Shown here: positions 50,730 through 57,596 of the stretch, piece after piece
Layout: each line of letters starts with the position of its first letter
Position numbering within the stretch: position 1 is the first letter of the stretch
IMG/VR virus record: IMGVR_UViG_3300025647_000020
Coordinates: 28,951-92,950 of that record
From: a virus
Length of the DNA: 64,000 bases
Reading direction: 5' to 3' (one strand)
Program-made: the position numbers and the translations under genes
The notes under the pieces: model-generated
Seen by the model: only the letters and a program-made list of their open reading frames with translations
What the model was told of the DNA's origin: nothing
Databases searched by the model: none

Positions 50730-51143
50730 ATGAACGACATTTTAATAAATAACAAAGGTATTGACGTTATAATCCTTGAAGATGGTACAACATTAAAAAT
50801 GCCATTAAAAGAAGCCCTTGAAATTATTATATCCTCATCTAACGATGAAGATACACAAGAATTACATATTAGTGCAGATAAGGGGCAAACGATAATTACT
50901 GGATGTATTATTAATAAAACCACTATCAAAAATAGTGAGGGATATAGTGATGAATTTTTACCTAATATTGGTGATAAAGTATTAGCGGAAAATAAAATAG
51001 GAGAGATTATTGCTTTCAAAAATAAAAGTGAAGTTATTGTGAAATTTGCAAAACATTCCTTTGCTACTGTTCATATAGGTGAAGTAGTTTTCTTATCAAG
51101 GAAAATAAAATTTTTAGATAAGATAGTGAAATACTTTGATTAG
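50730..51143 (+). CDS. Hypothetical protein, 137 residues
   Basis: Acidic first half, then NIGDKVLAENKIGEIIAF, a small beta-barrel-like (SH3/KOW-type) segment, and a hydrophobic end. Might bind nucleic acid; tentative. Confidence 0.45.
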   Translation: MNDILINNKGIDVIILEDGTTLKMPLKEALEIIISSSNDEDTQELHISADKGQTIITGCIINKTTIKNSEGYSDEFLPNIGDKVLAENKIGEIIAFKNKSEVIVKFAKHSFATVHIGEVVFLSRKIKFLDKIVKYFD

Positions 51144-51187
51144 AAGAAAAAAAAGATTAACTTTACAGAAACAAAATAGGAATTATT

Positions 51188-51448
51188 ATGAATCAAATTA
51201 ATCAAGGAGGGAGACGCATTTATCAATATGATGATCATGTTGTAATTGACGGGAAAACATATACTTTTCCAGATGAAGTTAAAAACAAACATATAAAAGA
51301 TTTAGTCATAGATGATGAAGAAATCATTATTAATGGGTCTTTGCTTAATCTTTAGGATGGTAGCTTTACAAAAAAGATTATTTTTTCTCCTGCAACATTA
51401 GTAAATAAGTTATTTTATTCATTTATTAATGTTATAAGAAAAAAATAA
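51188..51448 (+). CDS. Hypothetical protein with in-frame TAG
   Basis: ATG 51188, 55 codons (with YDDHVVIDGKTYTFPDEV), TAG at 51353-51355, then 30 more codons (DGSFTKKIIFSPATLVNK) to TAA 51446. The beta-rich first half and the basic second half look like one 86-residue protein if TAG is decoded. Confidence 0.45.
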
Positions 51449-51510
51449 GATGCAAAATAATAGAAGAATTGTTTTTTTTGTTGAAATATTTTTTAAAAAA
51501 ATAACTCACT

Positions 51511-51984
51511 ATGTACTCATCAATTGATTTTGATCAAAAATACAATAATTGTCAACTATCAATAGATGGCAAAGAAAAAAAATTATTCCAAAGTGGGGAC
51601 TATGTAAAAGATTGGTTTAATCTTATGCATTACGCCATAATTAATTCTCAAGATGATAATATTGTTTTTTCATCTTCAATAGATGAATTTATCACTGTCT
51701 TTAATGTAAAATTTCTATATTTAATTTTAGAAGATATGAGTTTTTCTAAGGCCGAAAATGATCTTCTGGTAGAAGAAAAAGGTATTATGTTTTTTGTCAC
51801 TGAAGAACAATATAATTCTAATATTAGTTGGGGGGAATTTAAAAAAGCATATCTATAAGGGTTATAGGGAAAAGAATTTTTATTACCAATCGGATTAATA
51901 AAGATAATGTGTCACATTTTAAAATGTGATAAATTATCTGAGCAAGAATTAACAGTTGTATTTGAGGAGTTAAAATATAAGTAA
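51511..51984 (+). CDS. Hypothetical protein extended through TAA and TAG
   Basis: 115 residues up to TAA 51856-51858 (WGEFKKAYL). The frame continues GL-(TAG 51865)-GKEFLLPIGLIKIMC and LSEQELTVVFEEL to TAA 51982-51984, 41 sense codons beyond the first stop. Two stops 9 nt apart inside an otherwise open, coding-like frame. Readthrough would give a 157-residue protein. No family recognised. Confidence 0.45.
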
Positions 51985-52003
51985 AAAATATTTTCTCAAA
52001 TAG

Positions 52004-52034
52004 TTGCATGATATATTTTTATGCATTATCTTTG
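52004..52034 (+). promoter_or_regulatory. Bacteroidota-type promoter TTG-N20-TATCTTTG
   Basis: TTG 52004-52006, TATCTTTG 52027-52034, spacer 20, 19 nt before the second tRNA-Lys. Confidence 0.75.
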
Positions 52035-52053
52035 TAGCGTTAAATATATACAT

Positions 52054-52126
52054 TCCCCCGATACTCGTATGGTAGGGTACGCCGCTTTTAACGGTGGTAT
52101 AGTGAGTTCGAATCTCACCGGGGGAA
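52054..52126 (+). tRNA. tRNA-Lys (TTT), second copy
   Basis: Acceptor TCCCCCG/CGGGGGA, anticodon arm CGCCG-CTTTTAA-CGGTG, T arm GTGAG-TTCGAAT-CTCAC, discriminator A. An alternative register giving anticodon TTA was rejected because its stem would not pair. Confidence 0.82.
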
Positions 52127-52141
52127 CAATAAAATATTTTT

Positions 52142-52294
52142 ATGAATAAAAATTTTGTTAATACTTATGCAGTAACTGGAACATTTCATGGATCAATTGT
52201 TATAGCAAATAGTGAAGGAGAAGCAAGAAGAATATTTCATGATTATTATAATGGTGAAAGTATAACAAGCATTTATATAAAAAATACTTTATGA
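52142..52294 (+). CDS. Hypothetical 50-residue protein
   Basis: ATG 52142 to TGA 52292-52294: TYAVTGTFHGSIVIANS and GEARRIFHDYY resemble a small phage protein with a beta-beta-alpha layout (ATPase-fold-independent). The stop overlaps the next ATG, as in a real operon. Confidence 0.45.
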   Translation: MNKNFVNTYAVTGTFHGSIVIANSEGEARRIFHDYYNGESITSIYIKNTL

Positions 52295-52404
52295 TAATTA
52301 AAGAACAATGTTTTTTAGAAAGAATAGTAAAAACTATATGCAATATAATGGACTATTTAAAATATTTAAATAAAAAATTAGAAAAAGCTTGCAAATACAA
52401 ATAA
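52291..52404 (+). CDS. Hypothetical 37-residue protein
   Basis: ATG 52291 overlaps the preceding TGA; helical and basic (ERIVKTICNIMDYLKYLN). Small, supported only by coupling and length. Confidence 0.3.
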   Translation: MIIKEQCFLERIVKTICNIMDYLKYLNKKLEKACKYK

Positions 52405-52419
52405 AAAGACATATATTTG
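52389..52419 (+). promoter_or_regulatory. Bacteroidota-type promoter TTG-N20-TATATTTG
   Basis: TTG 52389-52391, TATATTTG 52412-52419, spacer 20; serves the leader-like peptide or the downstream tRNAs. Confidence 0.65.
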
Positions 52420-52450
52420 TATTGTAAAACAAAAAAAGAATTTTTTTAAA

Positions 52451-52460
52451 CTATTTATAG
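52451..52460 (+). promoter_or_regulatory. Late-type element CTATTTATAG
   Basis: CTATTTATAGGAG, 3 nt before a short reading frame at 52464; also provides a GGAG ribosome-binding-like sequence. Confidence 0.35.
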
Positions 52461-52463
52461 GAG

Positions 52464-52547
52464 ATGAAAAATGTAACTGTATATTATTATAACTTTAGTT
52501 GGTGCTTTTTTTCGGAGGAATCTGAAAAGACACTAGGGGTTATGTAA
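52464..52547 (+). CDS. Possible 27-residue peptide
   Basis: ATG 52464 to TAA 52545, with a GGAG upstream. Tyr/Phe-rich (VYYYNFSWCFF). May be a leader peptide before the terminator at 52573; weak evidence. Confidence 0.3.
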   Translation: MKNVTVYYYNFSWCFFSEESEKTLGVM

Positions 52548-52572
52548 TATAATGTTACAAACAAAGATTTAT

Positions 52573-52617
52573 AAAAATCTCCTAGTTCAATGTTTTTGAG
52601 TTAGGAGATTTTTTTTT
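52573..52617 (+). terminator. Rho-independent terminator before the tRNA-Glu
   Basis: AAAAATCTCCTA (52573-52584) pairs with TAGGAGATTTTT (52602-52613); the T-run abuts the tRNA 5' end at 52618, so it may also act as a processing signal. Confidence 0.75.
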
Positions 52618-52690
52618 GTTGCCGTGGACGAAGTGGTTAAGTCGTGATATTTTCAATATCAAGGTTACGGGTTCGAACCCCGTCGGCAAT
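52618..52690 (+). tRNA. tRNA-Glu (TTC), uninterrupted
   Basis: Acceptor GTTGCCG/CGGCAAT, anticodon arm TGATA-TTTTCAA-TATCA, T arm ACGGG-TTCGAAC-CCCGT. Confidence 0.85.
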
Positions 52691-52718
52691 ACGATATCTT
52701 CAAAAGAGAAGGTAAAAT

Positions 52719-52793
52719 GGTGAGATAGCTTATATGGTAGAAGCGCAGGTCTGAAAAACCTGAGATGGTCGGGATCGTTACCCCCTCTCACCA
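52719..52793 (+). tRNA. tRNA-Phe (GAA)
   Basis: Acceptor GGTGAGA/TCTCACC, D arm TAGCTT, anticodon arm CAGGT-CTGAAAA-ACCTG. The T arm is atypical (TCGGG, loop ATCGTTA, CCCCC), with two mispairs. Confidence 0.75.
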
Positions 52794-52810
52794 CATATTA
52801 TTATTAAAAT

Positions 52811-52892
52811 GGGCGTATCGTATAGCGGCAATTACGGGAATCTGTAACATTCCTCTCATTTGAGTTCCAAGGTTCAAATCCCTGACCTACCG
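52811..52892 (+). tRNA. tRNA-Tyr-like (GTA), poorly paired acceptor
   Basis: Anticodon arm GGAAT-CTGTAAC-ATTCC and a long variable arm fit tRNA-Tyr; T loop GGTTCAAATCC present. Acceptor GGGCGTA and ACCTACC pair at only three of seven positions. Degenerate copy or wrong boundaries. Confidence 0.5.
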
Positions 52893-52900
52893 CAATTTAG

Positions 52901-52987
52901 GGAGGTAATGTAAGCTTGGTTGCTTACGCCAGACTGCTAATCTGTGCGCTCCTGAAAGGGAGGGGGGTTCGATACCTCTGCCTTCCG
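52901..52987 (+). tRNA. tRNA-Ser (GCT)
   Basis: Acceptor GGAGGTA/GCCTTCC (five of seven paired), anticodon loop CTGCTAA closed by CAGA/TCTG, long variable arm GCGCTCC-TGAAA-GGGAGG, T loop TTCGATA. Class II architecture typical of Ser. Confidence 0.75.
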
Positions 52988-53212
52988 CAAAAAAACACAA
53001 TATATCTCCTTTTCACTTTTTATTGAAAGTTTCTTAACATATGTTAAAAATCTTTTTAATTGAAAGTTATAATATTGATTATCAATTAATTGTGTTGTGA
53101 AAAAATTGTTTGTTCGGCTATTAAGTAATTATTTAGAAACCTTTTTACAATATAAGTCTTAACAATTATGTGACAGCATCAAGTTATAATTGATAACAAA
53201 ATTGCGATAGCA

Positions 53213-53329
53213 GCGTTAAGGATGGAAATGGCTTGTCCCAAACCTTTAGGTCGCTTACGCTCCTGAAAGGGCGCAAGCGCAGGGATGAACGATAGTGAAC
53301 CATGTACAGCCTGACCCGCAGGAGAACGC
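53213..53329 (+). ncRNA. GC-rich structured RNA of unknown class
   Basis: A GC-rich island in AT-rich DNA with no open frame. Stems: GCGTT/AACGC (53213-53217, 53325-53329), GTCCC/GGGAT (53235-53239, 53282-53286), ACCT/AGGT (53242-53251), an internal hairpin CGCTT-A-CGC-T-CC/GG-GCG-C-AAGCG split over 53252-53279 with loop TGAAA, and CTG/CAG near 53311-53321. It shares GCTTACGC and CTCCTGAAAGGG with the adjacent tRNA-Ser. The rest of 52988-53363 shows nothing coding. Confidence 0.55.
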
Positions 53330-53363
53330 CCACAAAATAAATTTTATTATTATAATATTAAAC

Positions 53364-53394
53364 TTGCACAAACCAATATATTCCCTTATATTTG
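53364..53394 (+). promoter_or_regulatory. Bacteroidota-type promoter TTG-N20-TATATTTG
   Basis: TTG 53364-53366, TATATTTG 53387-53394, spacer 20, 24 nt before the ATG at 53419. Confidence 0.75.
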
Positions 53395-53418
53395 CATCGT
53401 TAACCTATATAAAAAAAT

Positions 53419-53895
53419 ATGATGACAAGTTTTGAAACTATTGATAAAGTAATAAGAACATATATAAAATCTGTTATAAAAATAGATGAACAGATAAATA
53501 AGTTTGTTCCAAATAGTCATATAGCAGAAACATATAAATTGGTTCTAATCTATGCTGAACAAGAATCTAAAAATCAAGATTTGTTTAGTAATGTAAAACA
53601 TCACCCCTATGACTCAATAGGAACAAACAATCCAGATAATTATGATAGATTAGAAGATGGCAGATTTCTTAATAAAGAAACATATAGCGTTGGAATAAAT
53701 CATTTATTGATTCCTGACTATTTTGATTTAAAGAGATTAAAAAATGATACTGTTAATGAACTACATTCAACTTATAAAAAACTTAGAGAAAAGAAAGATA
53801 TAGTCAGAAATAATATTTTATTAGGTAGAATAGAGCTAAGTGATTACACACATCCACAATTTTCAAAATCATATAAAATAAAAATTAAAAAATAA
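53419..53895 (+). CDS. Hypothetical protein, 158 residues, upstream partner of RtcB
   Basis: Helical, Lys/Asp-rich protein. Three nt separate it from the RtcB gene, and both share a promoter. No domain recognised. Being fixed upstream of an RNA ligase, a role in RNA repair (e.g. a ligase cofactor) is conceivable but not shown. Confidence 0.5.
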   Translation: MMTSFETIDKVIRTYIKSVIKIDEQINKFVPNSHIAETYKLVLIYAEQESKNQDLFSNVKHHPYDSIGTNNPDNYDRLEDGRFLNKETYSVGINHLLIPDYFDLKRLKNDTVNELHSTYKKLREKKDIVRNNILLGRIELSDYTHPQFSKSYKIKIKK

Positions 53896-53898
53896 CTT

Positions 53899-54933
53899 AT
53901 GACTAACAATAAAATAAATTATTTTACACCTTTGGTTGATATTGAGCAAAATGCTTTAGATTAAATAAACAATCTTGCATTAGATGAAAATATCAATCAA
54001 ATAGCTGTTTTCTCTGATATACATTATTGTGACGAGAAAGCTATTCCAGTTGGATTAGCATTTTCTACTAACGCTCACATTTATCCTTTAATTACGGGTA
54101 AAGATGTTGGGTGTGGGGTAGCTTATATGAAAATTCCAAAGCAATATGTTTTAAAAACTTTTGATAAAGACAAACATTATAATGCATTTCATAACGCTCA
54201 TTTAAAAATGACTGATGAAGGCTTAGGTGGAGGTAATCATTTTTTATCTTTAGAAGAAGAGAAAGATAATCTTTATATTATCGTTCATACCGGAACCAGA
54301 AACAGAGGGATTTACATGTATCAAAAACATTATGCTATGTTGAATGGTAGTAATTCTATCTCTGTTAATGAAATAGATGAAAAACATCCAGAGTAGTATG
54401 ATGAATATAATGATGTTCTATTCTATGGTGTTAATCGAAGAAAGCAATTTCTTTACAGTACTTTAGATTTTTTGATTAGGAATCATTATGTAGAAGACGA
54501 CGATTATTATACAAATGACAGTATTCACAATCACATCAAAAAGGAAGGGGATTATTGGATTCATCGAAAAGGAAGCACAGAACTTAATAATGACATTATT
54601 GTTGTGCCGTTATCAATGACCAGAGGAAGTCTTTTGGTTAAATCGACCTATGATGCTGGAAACTTAAATTCGTGCTCTCACGGGGCTGGCAGAGCTTTGA
54701 GTAGAACTAAAACTCTTAAATATTGGTATGCGTCTTTAAAGAAAAAAGAACGTCGCCAATATGAATTAGATTTTCCTGAGTTATTGGGAAGGGATGGTAA
54801 ATTCAGCAAAGGTTATATTCAAGAGTTTGATTTTGCTTATAAGAATACAACAGAATTAATGAAAGAACAATATTTTTTAAATCCTGTAACTCAAACAACT
54901 CCTATTTGTACCATTAAATTTTCTGAATTATAA
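53899..54933 (+). CDS. rtcB: RtcB RNA ligase with two in-frame stops (TAA, TAG)
   Basis: Read from ATG 53899 with stops at 53962-53964 (TAA, codon 22) and 54394-54396 (TAG, codon 166), the frame gives a 344-residue RtcB, shorter than the about 400 of bacterial forms. Catalytic landmarks survive: KDVGCGVAYM (metal Asp/Cys), GLGGGNHFLSL (His), IVHTGTRNRG (His), HNHIKKEG, CSHGAGRALSRTK (guanylylated His) and IKFSEL at the end. RtcB joins 2',3'-cyclic phosphate and 5'-OH RNA ends, repairing or splicing tRNAs. ALD-stop-INNLA aligns with Q in E. coli RtcB as I recall it (RQQLINTA). Confidence 0.72.
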
Positions 54934-54943
54934 ATAAATCTTA

Positions 54944-54974
54944 TTGCTTTATAACAAATTTATTATTATCTTTG
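54944..54974 (+). promoter_or_regulatory. Bacteroidota-type promoter TTG-N20-TATCTTTG
   Basis: TTG 54944-54946, TATCTTTG 54967-54974, spacer 20, 9 nt before the ATG at 54984. Confidence 0.75.
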
Positions 54975-54983
54975 TAAAAAAAA

Positions 54984-55511
54984 ATGCAAGAAATACAACC
55001 AACAGTAAAAGATAAAATCGCAAAGTTTCGTGAGTACCTTGATTATTTTGAGCGACATTATGATAACGTTCAAAAAGCATGGGCGTTAATTAATGAAAAA
55101 TGTGACAACAAAGGGTTTAAATTTATGTATGATGATTTTATGTGGAATATCATAGATATGGAAGTGAAGTCACATGATGACAGTAAGTTATCTGTTCATG
55201 AATTTACGCAGTATCGGAATTATTTTTTTCCTGCATTTGGTGAAGAAAAAGACGGCTCTAGTTTTTTGGCCGCATGGGAACATCACAAAGAGCATAATGA
55301 ACATCATTGGGAAAATTGGACGAAAAAATATGAATCTAATCCTTACTGTGATGTTTTCATTGTAATGAATGTAGTGGACTGGGTTGCTATGGGTTTTGAA
55401 TTTGGTGATACAGCAAAGGATTATTATGAAAAAAACAAATTAAACATAAAAATTCCAGAACAGGCAATCAAATTAATGTACGAAATTTTTGATTGTATTT
55501 ATACTGCATAA
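54984..55511 (+). CDS. DUF5662-like protein
   Basis: 175 residues. Pattern SHDDSKLSVHEFTQYRN, then WEHHKEHNEHHWENW: an array of His and Asp residues characteristic of the DUF5662 phage family, likely an HD-like metal-binding fold. Function unknown. Its paralogue follows at 55541. Confidence 0.6.
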   Translation: MQEIQPTVKDKIAKFREYLDYFERHYDNVQKAWALINEKCDNKGFKFMYDDFMWNIIDMEVKSHDDSKLSVHEFTQYRNYFFPAFGEEKDGSSFLAAWEHHKEHNEHHWENWTKKYESNPYCDVFIVMNVVDWVAMGFEFGDTAKDYYEKNKLNIKIPEQAIKLMYEIFDCIYTA

Positions 55512-55515
55512 AGTT

Positions 55516-55525
55516 ATATTTATAT
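55516..55525 (+). promoter_or_regulatory. Late-type element ATATTTATAT
   Basis: TATATTTATATGTATAA, 15 nt before the ATG at 55541. Confidence 0.4.
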
Positions 55526-55540
55526 GTATAACAATGTATT

Positions 55541-56023
55541 ATGAAAATTTACCTAGAATCAAAAACAATGGATGTCTATGACAGCAGAGTTGAAACTTTG
55601 CTTCAAATAAAAAGATTAAATGAGCTTTTAAATAAAGCTGCTGTTGAGTTACTTGATAGGGCAATTGTCCATGACAAATCAAAGCTAGAACAGCCTGAAA
55701 AAGATTTATATGATAAGCTTACTCCTCTCCTTAAAAAAGCCTCTTCCAATAGCGATGAATATAAAGACCTATCAAAGCAATATAAAATCGCCATTGACCA
55801 TCATTATAAAAATAATCGACATCATCCAGAACATTATAAGAATGGGGTAAATGACATGACATTATTTGATATCATTGAAATGGCTATGGATTGGTTAGTT
55901 GATGTTGGTGATTCTCCAAATGATATATTTAAACTTCTTAAAGAAAATAAGGAAAAATACAATCTTTCAGATCAATTGGGATCAATTTTAAAAAATACAT
56001 ATAAAAAAATGAATAATGAATAA
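55541..56023 (+). CDS. DUF5662-like protein with packaging-like N-terminus
   Basis: 160 residues. Begins MKIYLESKTMD, matching the shared N-terminal signature. RAIVHDKSKLEQPEKDLY and IDHHYKNNRHHPEHYKNG carry the same His/Asp array as the preceding protein, so the two are diverged paralogues, one with the signature and one without. The signature plus a late-type element suggests that this copy is placed in the virion. Confidence 0.55.
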   Translation: MKIYLESKTMDVYDSRVETLLQIKRLNELLNKAAVELLDRAIVHDKSKLEQPEKDLYDKLTPLLKKASSNSDEYKDLSKQYKIAIDHHYKNNRHHPEHYKNGVNDMTLFDIIEMAMDWLVDVGDSPNDIFKLLKENKEKYNLSDQLGSILKNTYKKMNNE

Positions 56024-56065
56024 TAGTTATTTATTCATTATTAGCTGAATAATAGTAAAATTAGT

Positions 56066-56096
56066 TTGTTATATTGGAATAATATCATTATCTTTG
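56066..56096 (+). promoter_or_regulatory. Bacteroidota-type promoter TTG-N20-TATCTTTG
   Basis: TTG 56066-56068, TATCTTTG 56089-56096, spacer 20, 17 nt before ATG 56114. Confidence 0.75.
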
Positions 56097-56113
56097 TAAA
56101 AAAAAAAGAAAAT

Positions 56114-56548
56114 ATGAAATTTATAGCAGATGATATAAAAGAGGATGGGTTATCCCACTTTGAACTTCGTAAGAAGTTAGAGCAAATATACCAAGAGGGA
56201 AATTTTAATAGCTCTAGTTTTTTCTTTAAATTACGAGAATTGGGTTACGAAATTATTCAACCTTTTGAATTTAAATTTACCCCAGCAAAAACATATACTT
56301 TATTATGTCCACATTCTTTTCCATGTTCATGGGGTGACTTTTATTTTGAAAAACCTGATATGCCTACTATAACGATTAGTGGAGGAGAGCTAGAAGAAAC
56401 AGGTGAATGGGATTATGTTAATTCTACAATGAACAGTATTTTTTATGATATTTTCACAACAGAAAATGAAATAACGGAAGAATTAACAATTAAACTCATA
56501 AAAAAATATTTAGGAATTACGGTTGAAATAAAACAAATTAATAATTAA
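56114..56548 (+). CDS. Hypothetical protein, 144 residues
   Basis: ATG 56114 (MKFIADDIKED) chosen because the promoter lies just before it. C-P-H-S-F-P-C cluster (LLCPHSFPCSWGDF) could bind zinc. No family recognised. Confidence 0.5.
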   Translation: MKFIADDIKEDGLSHFELRKKLEQIYQEGNFNSSSFFFKLRELGYEIIQPFEFKFTPAKTYTLLCPHSFPCSWGDFYFEKPDMPTITISGGELEETGEWDYVNSTMNSIFYDIFTTENEITEELTIKLIKKYLGITVEIKQINN

Positions 56549-56559
56549 AAAATAAAATT

Positions 56560-56814
56560 ATGGACTGGAAATCAGGAGAAGAACTATTTCAAGAGTGGAT
56601 GGTAAAAAATCATCCCTATTTTTATCCATCAGTAAAACTAGCAATGATTTTTTTCATTTTTAGTTTTTTGTGGATGGGTTATATGCTGTTATTTTCTCAT
56701 TGGACATATTACGATGAAGAACTAACAGTATTATCTGGCACTATGATAGTAGTTACTTATATCTATTATAGAGTAATGCTTGATAAGCATTTAACTAATT
56801 TTTTAAAATCATAA
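56560..56814 (+). CDS. Two-helix membrane protein, 84 residues
   Basis: Amphipathic start (EELFQEWMVKNHPYFY) followed by two transmembrane segments (about 25-45 and 55-70). Its N-terminal half is repeated in the next small gene. Confidence 0.5.
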   Translation: MDWKSGEELFQEWMVKNHPYFYPSVKLAMIFFIFSFLWMGYMLLFSHWTYYDEELTVLSGTMIVVTYIYYRVMLDKHLTNFLKS

Positions 56815-56826
56815 AAACATAACGTT

Positions 56827-56940
56827 ATGAATTTAGCTAAAAAAATTTTTGAAAATTGGGTTGAAGAAAACTACCCATATTTTTATATTACATGGTTATT
56901 ATTATTTGTCATAGGACTTATGGGTTCCAACAGTGTTTAA
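56827..56940 (+). CDS. Truncated paralogue of the preceding membrane protein, 37 residues
   Basis: KIFENWVEENYPYFYITW then LLFVIGLMG parallels FQEWMVKNHPYFY and its membrane helix in the gene at 56560. The frame ends early at TAA 56938. A tandem duplication, probably decayed or reduced to one helix. Confidence 0.4.
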   Translation: MNLAKKIFENWVEENYPYFYITWLLLFVIGLMGSNSV

Positions 56941-57119
56941 AATATAATGAATATCAAAATGTTTATTATAGGGGGGGAGGTGATTGGTCAGTTCAATTTA
57001 GGATTATAGATGAAAAATTGTATAGTTGGTCACCTCTACATAAATTATTGCATCGACAAATATTAATAGAAGTAACTGAGGAACAGTGGCGAGAAAGCAA
57101 TAAAGGATACATTGATTAA
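56892..57119 (+). CDS. Hypothetical protein, 75 residues, overlapping start
   Basis: Overlaps the truncated membrane gene by 49 nt. The credible part begins at FQQCLKYNEYQNVYY and continues with RGGGDWSVQFRIIDEKLYSW. A G7 run at 56971-56977 is a potential frameshift or sequencing-error site. The true start is uncertain. Confidence 0.35.
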   Translation: MVIIICHRTYGFQQCLKYNEYQNVYYRGGGDWSVQFRIIDEKLYSWSPLHKLLHRQILIEVTEEQWRESNKGYID

Positions 57120-57137
57120 AAAAAGATTGAAAAATAT

Positions 57138-57168
57138 TAGGACTTATTAAATATATGTTTTATCTTTG
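57138..57168 (+). promoter_or_regulatory. Bacteroidota-type promoter (TAG box, N20, TATCTTTG)
   Basis: TATCTTTG 57161-57168 with TAG (TTAGG context) 20 nt upstream, 33 nt before the secreted protein at 57202. Confidence 0.6.
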
Positions 57169-57201
57169 TTCTTTATTAATCTTTAAAACAAAAAACAAAT
57201 T

Positions 57202-57576
57202 ATGAAAACTTTTTATTTTATTTTTGCATTGTTTATTAGTTCCACATTAACTGGTCAAAGTTTTTGCGTAGAAAAAATAATAAACCCCATTACTCCGGCA
57301 CCTTGCTCCATTGAGGGGCATTCAGATACCTATGATGGGTGGTTAGTTCAAGTAGGTGTTTATCGACAATTTGTTCAACCACGAGAAGATACTTTTGCTT
57401 ATTTCTTTATGGATGATGATGGAGGATTTTTCTCTTATTATATAGATAAAAATTATACTGAAGGTCAGGCGAAAGCAGCAGCAATAATTTACAGAAGTCT
57501 AGGCTTTTGTGATGCCATTGCAAAAATTAATCCCGTCAAAGTTTACCTATTTATTGGTAAGGGGCGGCAATTATAA
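57202..57576 (+). CDS. Secreted SPOR-like protein
   Basis: 124 residues with a cleavable signal peptide (1-18, ending TLTGQS). The mature part, WLVQVGVYRQF then EGQAKAAAIIYRSLG, resembles SPOR domains, which bind denuded peptidoglycan. Could act in the periplasm at division sites or during lysis; inferred. Confidence 0.55.
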   Translation: MKTFYFIFALFISSTLTGQSFCVEKIINPITPAPCSIEGHSDTYDGWLVQVGVYRQFVQPREDTFAYFFMDDDGGFFSYYIDKNYTEGQAKAAAIIYRSLGFCDAIAKINPVKVYLFIGKGRQL

Positions 57577-57596
57577 CATTTTTTAAAAAAGTAAAC

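Noticed and set aside
52054-52126. Suppressor tRNA (anticodon TTA) in the second tRNA-Lys
   Set aside because: The register giving TTA leaves the anticodon stem mispaired; the register giving TTT pairs all five base pairs. No other tRNA here has TTA, CTA or TCA.
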